A stretch of 64,000 bases of DNA from Siphonodentalium dalli (lineage: Eukaryota; Mollusca; Scaphopoda; Gadilida; Siphonodentaliidae), in assembly GCA_032622095.1 (NCBI GenBank), contig CP136062.1, positions 39,370,918 to 39,434,917 on the forward strand, in the 5' to 3' direction. Position 1 is the stretch's first letter. The number at the start of each line of letters is the position of its first letter. A program made the position numbers and the translations under genes. Positions 22,561 to 33,010 of this stretch are shown here, one piece after another. Under the pieces are notes generated by a model that did no database searches, had not been told where the DNA came from, and saw only the letters and a list, made by a program, of their open reading frames with translations.

Positions 22561-24823
22561 CCTGGTCCAGTTGTTTAAGAACGGCTTCCAAACGGATGGG
22601 AACATACAATCTTAGCATACAAGGAAAGCAAAGCCACACATGAGGTCCTGTCTGAATCTAAAACATAACAAAATAAGGGGCGGTGCAGTCATGGTCCAAT
22701 TTCATTTCCACTATCATGACACATACCCACAAACGAGCACCGTGTGTATTGTTATCATCTGCTTGGATCTGTTCGGTGAGACGATTGCTGGACGCCAACA
22801 AGCTTGTTCTTATGACCATGTTCAAGGAGTTTGGGTATATTATGCATTATGGTCTTCTACGCCTTAGCAGAAATGCATCCGTCAAATGTCGGGCTTTCAG
22901 CATTCGAAGCCATATACAGAAGTTGTCCGGGTACGTCAGTGCATTAGATGAGTATGTGAATTGATGAACCATATATTGAGAAGTGGCTGTTTGGGAAGAT
23001 CACCAGGTGTACACGTTGTTATCCCCATTAGGTCACCAAAGCTGACAATACGCAGATAGATAGGTCATTCTGAAAGCTAGTATATACGCATCGACCGAAT
23101 ACCTTTATAGTGTATCGCACAAGATGACGCATATACCCCATACATGTATGTAGCATCTGAATTATACCATAAGCTATACCACGAATGAAGCTCGCTAAGA
23201 ATTCCAAGCTTTCGGCATATGTATTGTTTGAAACATTCCGATTAGTGGCACACTCCTACAAAGAAGAGTAGTGAACTGTTGTTGTGAGTGAGATAGATTA
23301 ATCTGACGAAGAGACGGAAACGAGTCTAGATAATGCTGAATGTGGCAATTCAGAATAAGCTCAGGTACTGTTGTTTTGATTCTTGGAAGTCATAATATGA
23401 CTATTCGGCGCAGCTATATACGGTTACGGCCAGTATGAGCCCTTAGTGGAGAATGGATTTTGAAATGCCACATTGCGATTGTGGGTTTTCATCCTTCCAA
23501 AAGGCTACGACTTACATTGGAACTAATATATGGCTTATATTATGTACCGTTTCGTTTATACAAATCAATATTATGACAAAAAGTTGAAATTAGTATGTGA
23601 TAATATCGGCTTCTTTTCAATTTCTGCCCGCCAGTTTGGCCACCATATTGACTGTGAGTATCACTTGCCAAACCCTAATGGATAATTCATACATATCAAC
23701 ATGTAATGGTGAGTAGAAATCGCGAAACAATAACGCCCATCCTAAGAAAGTAAAGGAATGTAGGCTGTTTTCAAATTTCGGTCGCCATTTTGGCCGCCAT
23801 CTTTGATTTGGAAAACCATTTCTTGCATGAGATGTAAGGTAATTACTTCACCTCAGTATTTCCAACTCAACTGTACGCATGGATGGAGTTGTCTCGACAA
23901 TAATTGTTAATGATGTGAATATGAGGGAATTTCTGTGATTTTTCAAAATATGTCCGCCATTGTGGGCGCCATTTTGGATTAGGGGGACTTTTATTTGGAT
24001 ATGGTACAAGGAAAGTTCTTCACCTAAGTGTTCCCAACTTACAATAGTAAGCAGGTGTGGAGTTATCATGACAATAATGCTCACTGATGTTAAAATCAGC
24101 GATTTTCGGCGATTTTTTATTTCTGGTGGTCATTTTGGCCGCCATCTACGATTTGGGTAAATATTCCTCAACTCAGGTATAAGAGGAATCCTAGCTCGAG
24201 TATCTCCTGCAAATATATATGCATGGGTGTTGTTATAATAGCAATAACAATCATTGATTCGAAACATAACATCGCGTTATTAACGGAGATTCGGCTTTGA
24301 CCTATGATACCGGCATTTGGGGAAAACGTGATATCGGACAAAAATATCCCGCAATGAATGCATATTATGGTCCCCATGTGTTCGCCAATGACTCCTCTAT
24401 ATGATAAATGTATAACATGACGCAAAAATTGTAACATTTTCCCACAGAGACAAACGAAATGTGGTAACATGTCAGAAAAATAGCATATTTTCACATTTCG
24501 GCGGCCATCTTGGCCGCCATATTTAATTCTGGTGTCGGATTTTTTTGCAAATTTGTAAGGGTTGTATATTAGCATAACGAATCGAGCGGAAAACAAGACC
24601 GCATGTGCTATCATCTTTACTATAATGGCGATCAAAGAGACCTGGTGCATTTAAAAAAATGGCCGCCATGATGGACGCCATCTTGTCTGGAGTCTCTGCG
24701 GCCACTTTGTTTTCTTGTTAACAAGTGAAAAAAATTAGAGGAGACCATAAGGAAGAAAATTAGTGGGGTGAAGTTAAGTCCTGGGGGGGGGGTTGCAGAG
24801 GTCGACCAATATCTCCTGGACTA
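22560..24823 (-). repeat. PAL copy 1, right arm
   Basis: Inverted, diverged counterpart of 19867-22000. Near the inner end, the frame at 22683-22964 (plus) resembles at protein level the minus-strand frame of the left arm (21996-21709): IMTHTHKRAP versus IMAHVHKLAP, followed by LLSSAW versus LFFSAG. The arms therefore probably once carried a coding segment before the palindrome formed. The present frames have diverged differently and are not functional. Confidence 0.6.
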
Positions 24824-24978
24824 CCAGAAATGTTGGCATTACTGAAAACACCTTGCATCAATCTTTCTTCAACTGTGTTACTAGTAGCTACTTTGCTCAA
24901 TGTTGTACTTGTACTGATACCTGTGTTGGGGACTACTTCCTTCAAATGAGTAGTGGCCTCACTGTACCCAGATAGCAC
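24824..24978 (-). pseudogene. Crypton-like C-terminal tail, proximal part
   Basis: Minus strand. The frame reads HLKEVVPNTGISTSTTLSKV and ends VFSNANISG at the insertion site of PAL copy 1. The Ser/Thr-rich linker followed by a 'FSNANISG|GTFKI' strand is the expected order for the C-terminal region of a Crypton/KIAA1958-like protein. Upstream (to the right) it is cut off by the minisatellite at 24966-25335, and no recombinase domain follows, so this is an isolated tail. It may be read through from a lost or unlinked catalytic domain. Confidence 0.5.
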
Positions 24979-25335
24979 ACGTACGTTGTGCCAACGTTGG
25001 AATAATTACGTTGGCCCAACGTCGGTTTTTGTGGTTGGTACGACGATGGCCCAACGTCGACTTGTTGGAATAATTACGTTGGCGCAACGTCGGATTGTGT
25101 GGTTGGTACAACGATGGCGCAACGTCGACATGCGTCAGATTTTGCACGTTTCAAACATGGCTACGTTGGCCCGACGTTGGACAACCAACGTTGGGGCAAC
25201 GTTGGTTTTACCGCTGGTTTAACGTTGGCCCGACGTTGAAAATGTAACACACTAGGCGATATGTGGGGTTAGTAGGTGCGTTAGATGTCGACGTTGGACC
25301 AACGATGGCCCAACGTTGGTCATAGTGTGGAGAAA
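24966..25335. repeat. CAACGTTGG-type minisatellite B
   Basis: Dense copies of ACGTTGGCCCAACG, CAACGTCG and related words. A larger ~68-bp period is marked by 'ttggaataattacgttgg' at about 24999 and 25067. The edge reads 'tacccagatagcacac', nearly identical to the edge 'tacccagatatcacac' of the minisatellites inside the recombinase array at 35.5, 38.6 and 41.7 kb (there on the opposite strand). Open frames on both strands (24953-25222, 24959-25147) are translations of the repeat. Confidence 0.8.
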
Positions 25336-25779
25336 TCGGTCGATTACGTCGTAGCGTCATTTTAACGTCATTTTTAACTGGTCGCGTTTTTCTTTTTCAA
25401 ATAACGCTTTGGTTTATTGACTGAACTTGCATTTGTGTTCTGAGTGAGCTTCTCGGTTTAACGGATTATTATTTGGATAATGCACCACGGAACACCATCA
25501 CCAGCTATAGGGACCCGAAGAAGTACCGGTAAGTACTTTAGTTGAGAATATCATGCCGAATAACTTGGAATTTCAACGTAAGCGTGCGTCGTCGGATTCA
25601 TTTCCTCCACAACCAACTTAAAGTTTGAATTTGAAGTTTAACCCTTCAATTGTCAGAAACGAAAACAAATACATTTATGTCAGTTTCGTGTGATGGCATC
25701 CGACTATATGAGGAAGAAAATGTCATTCTAATTACTATCTAAATTTCACGATCCATGTGTGATAATACATGGATTTAGG
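25336..25779. other. unassigned; weak first-exon-like signal
   Basis: ATG at 25480 opens 16 codons (start MHHGTPSPAIGT) that run into a good donor, ACCG|GTAAGT, at 25528/25529. No acceptor partner was found, so it is recorded only as a weak exon candidate. Otherwise ordinary non-coding sequence. Confidence 0.2.
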
Positions 25780-27029
25780 GACATGGCGGCAGGGGTGTTG
25801 CACGTGTTGCACGTGCATCCCCCACCCCACCACAACTTTTGTCAAAATTACACAACATTAATTGGAACTTTCGCACGGTCACACCAACAATATTATAGGT
25901 TGAGATTGTTCTCGTAGTTTGATTTTCCAACAATTATTAATTGTTTATGGAACATCATTTGCACATTGTCCTACTTTTGGTTAAAAATTGACTGAAATGG
26001 CATCAGTTGGAAATGTTACGACATTACGGTGGGGGGGGGGGGGGGGGTCTCAGGTTGGAAATTTCCAACAATTGGAATTCTTGAGGCCAGTCTAGGTGTT
26101 AGGAGTTTGCTATTTTCAGGTTCGGATCTCAAAATGTTCTCAGTGTATTCCGTTCCTCTTCTGGTTGTGGCAACAATACTACTGATCCATTTAGAATAAT
26201 GCTAACATCCAGGCTGTGAGGGGCCAGTAACTTTTGGGGAAATCAAACCCAAAAGGGGGTGCAGTTGAAAATTCCAAGGTGGATGCACCCCTCCCTAACG
26301 CTGAAACCCATCTAGCCACGTCCCTGTCATGGATTTCCATGGATAATTAAGTTCAGCCTACGACAGTGGATACCGTTCCACTTTCAGTTGTATACCCTAC
26401 AATAGGCTATTATGCTTATAGCTGTTGTGGGGGGGGGGGTGTACTACCAGAATAGGAATTTACGATTGCACCACCCCTTTCGTTGTATAAAATGCTCAAG
26501 CTGCAAACCAGAGTTCAGCCCCCTCGCTACGGTGTCTGACGCCCTGTTATGTAGGAGATTGATTTATGCATGGAGTTCGAACAACCTCCCCTTAATTCGG
26601 TATTTTCCAACCGGTACCTTAAATCCACTTGTCGGTTTGCGCTCCAAAATACACCTAATAATATTCTCTTGTGAATTGTTTCCCGTGTCGAAATAGGTCG
26701 ATAAATACATGTCACAAAAAGATGCATTGAAGTCATAACAAATACAAGTTTGAACACGATGTTTGGGTCCCAACCAAAAATCAGCTATTTACACGGAGCG
26801 TTCCGTGTTAGTCTATATATTCCTGATATATGTTATAAATAAAGAGCGTTCGTTTCACTTCTCTGCGAAACATTTAAAACAGCTGGAAAATGACAATGGA
26901 AAGTACTTACCAGAGCATATGGCGCCAATGTATCAATATTCTGTCAACCAGGCCATTCTTGTGTGATTACCATGCAGTACATACTAATCGGAGGGGGGCT
27001 TATATTGAGGTGTGAAAGGGTCTATCTGC
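25780..27029. repeat. degenerate repeat tract with G/C homopolymers
   Basis: It contains 'catggcggcaggggtgttgcacgtg', 'cacaacttttgtcaaaatta' and 'aatttccaacaattggaatt', which recur in diverged form at 27940-28020, 28310-28390 and 28555-28640. A G17 run lies at 26031-26047 and a G10 run at 26428-26437. AAAGAGCGT occurs at 26841. The frames 26412-26696 (plus) and 26527-26757 (minus) are not recognised and overlap each other. Confidence 0.4.
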
Positions 27030-27850
27030 TCTTTCGAGTATGATTTCCGGGGAAGTTTTTAGTTTCTGAAATATGTACATGTACCTAGTTATGGTCTCCG
27101 AATCAGTGACGTGGCTACATGGTCTTTGTTATGGTGTGTCAACGTTGAATTTCCTCTTGAACCAGACACCAAACTCCTTCGCGAGTTTCAATTTGCACCC
27201 CCCCCCCCCCCCCCCCGCCTTGCATTGAAACTTTCCAACCGGCACCCAGGCTTTTCAACTGTTGGCAATTTCCAAACTGAATAAGACTGGAACATTTCTA
27301 AAATGGTGTTCATGTCAGACAACAATTTTTACTAAAGTCTAAAAGTTTTAAAATATGATACCGGAGGTGTAAACAAAAATATTCCTACTGATTGTTGGAA
27401 AATCAGACAATGAAAACACGTACTTAAAGTTACCAAGTAATGATGTGTCAGACATGAAATTTTCAACTTTTTTCTACAATGACTCACGTCACAGGGGTTT
27501 GAAACGCGATCCGCTGCCCAGCAATTGGCATACACCCAATAGTTGCAAAAAAATAATTTCATTTTACAAACTTTACATTACGTGCGTATCATTTTACATT
27601 GTTTACGTCAAAGAATCACGTCATATTGATACGTTGTGTCAAGGTTCACATGACCGGAGCTGTTGGAAGGAAGTTATTACGTTGTCACACTGTGTCACAA
27701 TAATTATTTCAGCTGTAGTGTGGATCTATAGTCGTAACGTTGAGTAATATTAGGATTTATGTATTTGGTTGGGGTCAATTTGTGTATTGATGCATCCCCC
27801 ACAAACGACCAATGACTACATAATGGACGTTCTCACTGTATTAAATGCCG
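27030..27850 (+). repeat. dispersed repeat R1, copy B
   Basis: Same-orientation homologue of 3430-4300. It differs by small indels and a C18 homopolymer (about 27200-27217) in place of ordinary sequence. The two copies end at the same phrase ('aaacgaccaatgactaca'), which supports a discrete mobile or duplicated unit. Confidence 0.7.
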
Positions 27851-28990
27851 CGTGTCCATAAAACATAAATGTGAACACCCCCCCCCCCCAATAATAGACA
27901 TGATTAGATATTATTGGGCGGGTAATTTAACTGTTTGGGGATATGTGGGACGTGACGGCATGCAGGGGGTGGCGACATGCACAACTTTTGGAAATTTTTA
28001 ATAATTTTGGCGATACATATGGGGCATTTTTTACCAATAAACAAATATTACCCATCCCATATTTTGTCTGAGGTATTCATATCAATTAATTACTTGGCTT
28101 GGGGCTCACCAAGCTACCAACTGAAATAGTTTGATGTTCTAACCAGTAGGCCTACATTTAGAGCAGTTTGGCAGAAAGGCGGTCTGCTATCAACATGCTG
28201 TTGTCAAGCCCCCACCCCCGTTGTCCGCACGCCCCTGACAGTAAGAATTTAATATCTGTGACAATGTGGGTTGGAATAAATATGGTAATGTGTGCAAAAA
28301 TGGATGTGGCGACAGGGGTTTGAACATTGAGGTGTTACCACCCCTCCCAAATTTTTGTCAAACTTTTCAATATTTTGGAATTTTCAATAACTTAAATTAA
28401 TGTCGTGTCAGTCATGAAATGCCTAACTGTTGAACATTTTGGTCACAGTTAATGGGGCGGGACAACCTTACCCGTATTGTCCCTGACCTGACAGTAAGAT
28501 TGCCCACTCTAGGAGGTTGTGGGTTAGAACAAATAATTAGGGTGATCCCAACATGGATGTGGCGATAGAGGTCGAGGTAAAGTTACCAAGTTACTCCCCC
28601 CCCCCCCAGATAATTTCAACATTTTAAATTTTCAATAACTTTATAAGTTGAACATCTTAGGCAAAATCTGTTTGAGATCATTTCGATAGTTTACATTTCC
28701 AAATTTCTAATGAGTATCGTTTTGGTCATTATTATGCGGTGAGCTAATTTCAAGATTTGGAATTTTCAATATCATAAGTTGAATTTCAGGCAAAATCTTT
28801 CTGAGATCGTCTGGATAGTTTCGGTTCCCAACAGATATGTAATATTTAGAGTACATTATATTATTTTCTACAAAGACTATATTATAGCTATTAAATGGTA
28901 GTGTGTTGGATTTCAAACTTAGCATCGAATGGGAGACCAGATGAAACTCGGTCAAGTTGGGAAAACAGGTTGGTTAACGGGTGATTGCAA
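27851..28990. repeat. degenerate ~280-bp repeat units
   Basis: Recurring order: 'gtgggtt(g/a)gaa(t/c)aaat', 'aacatggatgtggcga(c/t)ag(a/g)g', poly-C, 'ttttcaataactt' at about 28265-28400 and 28510-28640, with weaker versions at 27945 and 28740. Poly-C runs at 27880 and 28598 fall at equivalent positions. Non-coding. Confidence 0.45.
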
Positions 28991-30399
28991 TTTAACCCCT
29001 CAAAAAATGAAAGCTTCTGTCAAAGTCCCTGACATATTACCTCCCCCCCCCCCATCCGTTCTCAAACCCCGTTCTTCATATCCATTCCGATTTGTCACCA
29101 AATGCTGAGATTTTTTATAAAGCAAGTTTTCAAACCGCTGTTTAATATTCATCGTACTAGTAAATGGGCATTGAAACACAAACACTCTTTATCGTTGATG
29201 ATACGGCTGACAACAATTCAAAACATGCTAAAATAATTACTCGATATCTTGCGAATTTACTAATATGTTCGGTCTCATATTTGCTGGTGAAAATTTCCAA
29301 TGAGCAGAAACTTACCATGCGCTGGCTATTGTGGGATCTGTGCAATTTTATTAATGAACTGATTGACAGTTTTGCTAGAAATTGACACCGACGAGAGTGA
29401 GCAGTATACGTAGGCTTAGCGAGTTTTGAGAATCCGTGACCAATTGTTTGATTGAGACGATCCTGGGTATTGGGTATATAAGACAATTACCTGCTGTTCT
29501 CAGAGATATTCATGAGTTGAGAAAAACTTCGCGCGCGCATAACACCTCCGCCTACCGGCGTCGGTGTCATCAGCACGTGCTCAAGTCCTTCCAACTCACG
29601 AATTCCTCGAGACCTGTATATGTAACGATTACGTACCACGTGCAAAGGTATGGTACCTATATATACTATCGGGAACCGTTCGGTTAATTAAAGTACCATA
29701 TGCATACATATTTTATATATATTATTGGCAACCGGTCAAATAATTAAAGTACTCTCGTGCATGCAAATGCATGTAGGAATTTCCCGGATTGGTCTGGTTC
29801 TTATATATCAAGATGTGTACAGTGTGTGACAATGTCAAGCTGCACACAGAAAATGTATTGGGCTAACGTTATTCTCTGTTTCTTTCAGGACTTATTTACT
29901 TGCTATCCTGTTTCTGGATCTGGATATTTTGTGTATAAGCTACGGTACTATACAAGCGGATTCGATCAAAGTTTACTCGTCCGTCGAAACCATCAACGGC
30001 TTGGGGATATGAACTTACATGTACCAGTATTCCAGCATCATGGCAGCATGGTCTATATCGTGTTGAACTTCGTTATATTGTGAATATTATTGCACGACTG
30101 ACACCAGCGCGACCGACATAACACCATGTACGACATGAATTCGTCAGTTTATGGTTATTCACTTGGATGGAAATTCTTACTTGTCCTGTGTTGTGCATTC
30201 AATCGGATGCAAAACAAAAACTCGGCATTCATCGGTGTATCGATAATCGGCACCGAAAGGATGATGTGTGTTCATCTTGTTGTGGCAGTTATACATCTGA
30301 TACATCAGTTATTAACAAGAAAACTAAGATGCATGCATCAGGTCGGCCGTGAACTATCTACCATAGAATTGTTGTAGCTATCGATTATACATTTTGAAA
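28991..30399. other. no gene recognised
   Basis: Overlapping frames on both strands at 29157-29486, 29164-29385, 29757-30083 and 30126-30377 have no recognisable motif. A polypyrimidine tract plus AG (TTCTCTGTTTCTTTCAG at about 29872-29888) looks like a splice acceptor but has no convincing donor or exon frame. A near-duplicate pair, 'tatatac..cggtta/caaataattaaagta', lies at 29650-29755. Confidence 0.35.
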
Positions 30400-30765
30400 C
30401 ACCTGTCTGTATGTATGTATGTATGTGTGTATGCGTGAATGCATGTGTGTATGTGCTATAGACTCTAACACTGCTCGAATTTGGTATTTAACGTGTCAAC
30501 TTGACCTCGCTCATAGGCATGTTTCTGGACCTTGACCGATCCGACTAAAAATTTGTGTGTAGGACTACTTCGATCCCGGGAGCAATATGGACGGGTCCAA
30601 TTTCACGTGGGACCATGTTCTCGAACGTGCTGATATAGGCATGTTTCTGGACCAATTGAACAATAGTTTGGCCAGACGCTGTATATACTGGGTACTGTCC
30701 AGATGGAGGCGATCACAAAACAAATCCCTAACTAGCCCGAACGAAGTCGAGTACATCAGCTAGTT
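30400..30765 (+). repeat. CTGT-start repeat R6, copy B
   Basis: Homologue of 16781-17215: TATG/CTGT microsatellite start, 'catgtttctggaccttgaccgatccgac', 'gatcccgggagcaatatgg', 'gggtccaatttcacgtg', and end 'cgaagtcgagtacatcagct'. Non-coding. Confidence 0.65.
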
Positions 30766-30769
30766 TAAT

Positions 30770-31265
30770 ATATATTTTGGACATTTGTCTGTCTGTTTGT
30801 CTGTTAGCTATGGCCGGGAAAACTGCCGGACAGATTTGACGAAATTTGATACCTAGGGGAAATTATTTCCAGGGAGTATTTTGGACGGGTCAAATCTTGA
30901 TCCCGACCTGACTTTGACATTCAAAAAGATCAATTCAAGGTCAAATCTGGTAAAACGGAAGTATTTCAACGAAATTTGATACCTACTGTTACTTTTGTCC
31001 CAGGAGTGTTTCGGGTGGGTCAAATCATGACCCTGACCTGATCTTGACATTCAAAATTGTCAATTCAAGGTCAAATCGGGTTTAAGTCGGGCGGATTTCG
31101 ACGGGTACTTTTGTCGTGACTTTTGTCCGGGGAGTGTTTTGGACGGGTCAAATCGTGACCCCGACATGACCTTCACCTTTAAAATAGTCAATTCAAGGTT
31201 AAATCGCGCATTTCTCCGAAAATCAGAGGGGAACATCCCGGACGAAGTGGGGTCCACGAGCTACT
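30770..31265 (+). repeat. CTGT-start repeat R7 with ~122-bp internal tandem
   Basis: Starts CTGTCTGTTTGTCTGTTAGCTA and ends 'cgaagtggggtccacgagcta', the same architecture as R6 but a different body. Three internal units ('ggagt(a/g)tttt(g)gacgggtcaaat', 'gaccccgacctgac', 'caattcaaggtcaaatc') begin near 30873, 30995 and 31128. It abuts R6 copy B, so the two may have inserted next to or into each other. Confidence 0.6.
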
Positions 31266-31309
31266 ATTATATATTTCTAGATTTAGTTACAAACTAAATA
31301 CCTGTATAT

Positions 31310-32018
31310 TGTACAAAGAAATGTTTGACAAATATATCTGTATCAATATTACCATACGGGTCATTAAAATAGATACGACGAAACAAATTTTGAAGGGTGC
31401 ATGTATCAGGTAAATTTTTATATTTCAAATGATGACAGGAATGCAGAAAGTTGAAGTACCTACGTAATACTGGCTATCCGCATGAAGAGATATACATGTA
31501 TATAAAAACCAGATGAGGGATATGTCTGTACAGTTGCTAAACAATTCAGTCATGCAAAAGAGGATCAAAGAGTAAGATACCAAATTGCTGCATGTGGTAA
31601 TGTTTTTTAACGAAATTCGGGAAAATTAGATTACTCTCACCATGTTTATCCAGAAGATAATTGTGGAATCTGATGACGATCGGACAAGGGGTGTCGTCTG
31701 TAGGATCAACCAAATTATTTAGCCATAAAAATAGTAAAATTGAAGATCACCGCTGGCAGTGATGTCTTCACAAGGACAGTTTGAGAACAAAATATGGCTC
31801 ACATCTAGCGGTGACCCAAAATATCCACATAAGAAAAAGTTCTCCAATAAAAGCTGGCTGCAGGGTGCGCCAATTGATTCAAATTCGAAATTTAGCAGGG
31901 TGTACTGCTTGTGGCCATGTTTTCCCCGCAAATTTGATAGACTGATGGACAAAACCACTGAATCCGTTGAATCAATATACATGTATACATGGATTAATTT
32001 ATATGCATTGTTATACAC
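31310..32018 (-). pseudogene. decayed minus-strand coding relic, CR1-like ORF2 in part
   Basis: Three open segments follow each other on the minus strand with frame changes: 32018-31719 (contains CSQLLLENFFLCGYFGSPLD), about 31740-31545 (LVDPTDDTPCPIVIRFHNYL ... FGILLFDPLLHD) and about 31500-31310 (YFNFLHSCHHLKYKNLP ... FRRIYFNDPYGNIDTDIFVK). The last resembles the post-RT region of the CR1-like ORF2 at 51150-51850 (KLSLFCSLCHLN..FLYRLLQYV..FFSDLFGYY). The first two have protein-like composition but I do not recognise them. Stops and shifts show it is a relic. Confidence 0.35.
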
Positions 32019-32544
32019 AGTACTGGTATATAAAGGTACTGAAAATAACTATATTACTAGTATACACAAAATAAACCATATATCATGGCTATGGGTTCTA
32101 ATATCCGAACATGACAGCTGAGAACTTGGTGTGAATTAAAGAGTGGTGGTTTCTCAAGCATATCTAACCCTCCACGTTAGATAACATGCCATTAAATGTC
32201 ATAAGTATAATCTAGATTGAGGACAGAAGTGATCCATAAAACCCCCCTTAATTCAACCAGGTCCTCGCGCGATGTATGATCGATCACATGATGATCTAGG
32301 GGGATTAGAATTGATGTATAAAAACAGCACTGCATGTAAATATAAAATAAAATAGTGCTACATCTTATTACAGATTATTGCCATATATAATCAGTGATTA
32401 TACAGACAGTCTGACAAAATAAAGTTTCAGTGACACTCTATCCGAAGAGGGGAATAATTTCATCTGTTACAGTCAATGGAGCAATTATGAATCTGGAAAG
32501 GTGAAATTTCTAAGTAATACTAGATATCGACATGACGCGATAAA
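32019..32544. other. non-coding, nothing recognised
   Basis: AT-rich. The plus-strand frame 31759-32121 that overlaps its start is opposite the relic above and is not considered a gene. Confidence 0.35.
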
Positions 32545-32700
32545 ATATAACGTAAATGCAATATGGCCGCTGGCGACCATTTTTTCCTATGAAATTAAAA
32601 AAATATTTGATAGCTCTCATCTGATAGATCAATATCAAGATAAATATGAAGTTTGGTGATGATCGGATGAGTGAAGTGGACTGTGGTCTGTGCTAAACGG
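32545..32700 (-). repeat. dispersed repeat R2, inverted copy
   Basis: Reads on the plus strand 'tttgatagctctcatctgatagatcaatatcaagataaatatgaagtttggtgatgatcgga' style phrases, which are the reverse complement of the R2 pattern at 4650-4790 and 8060-8720. Confidence 0.6.
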
Positions 32701-32707
32701 TTTAGTA

Positions 32708-33010
32708 ATGCTTAAAAAGATTCTTACCTTAATATTTTTATGTTCACTTTATAAACTTCACTGAGTCATCTTTGTCATGTATTGAGTTTGATATCTTTTG
32801 TTAACAGTTTATAATAAATCATGTATGTCTCATGTTTGTTATTTTAATTTATGTGTTTATTATCATTAAATAAAGTTGCATTCCTTAAAAAGATTCTTAC
32901 CTCAATGTTTTTATGTTCACTTTATAAACTCCACTGAGTCATCTTTGTCATGTATTGAATTTGATATATTTTGTTAACAGTTTATAAATTATGTATGTCT
33001 CGTGTTCGTT
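32708..33010 (+). repeat. direct duplication, ~175-bp period
   Basis: 'cttaaaaagattcttacct(t/c)aat(a/g)tttttatgttcac' followed by 'actgagtcatctttgtcatgtattga' and 'ttgttaacagtttataa' occurs at about 32710 and again at about 32885, with few differences. AT-rich, non-coding. Confidence 0.75.

Larger units (their letters stand above)
19867..24823. mobile_element. large palindromic DNA element PAL, copy 1 (3-bp target duplication CCA)
   Basis: Termini are inverted repeats starting TAGTGCAGGAGATATTGG on the left and, on the opposite strand, TAGTCCAGGAGATATTGG on the right. They continue through 'tcgacctc', a C-run and 'aggacttaacttcaccc'. CCA flanks both ends (19864-19866 and 24824-24826). The whole element is a diverged palindrome: left arm 19867 to about 22000, right arm about 22560 to 24823, with a spacer between. 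The arms are rich in ATGGCGGCC/GGCCGCCAT words and contain only short decayed frames. No transposase is visible, so it is probably non-autonomous. Three-bp duplications occur in PIF/Harbinger, CACTA, Zator and Academ superfamilies; I cannot assign it. Confidence 0.8.

Noticed and set aside
19867-24823. TA target-site duplication (Tc1/mariner type) for the palindromic element
   Set aside because: Both ends do carry TA, but as part of the terminal inverted repeat (TAGTCC...GGACTA). The adjacent CCA and ATT pairs, and frame restoration when one CCA is removed, fit a 3-bp duplication better.
29757-30083. Possible gene with an acceptor near 29888
   Set aside because: No donor partner, no domain, and several overlapping frames of similar length. 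Evidence too weak for a gene call.
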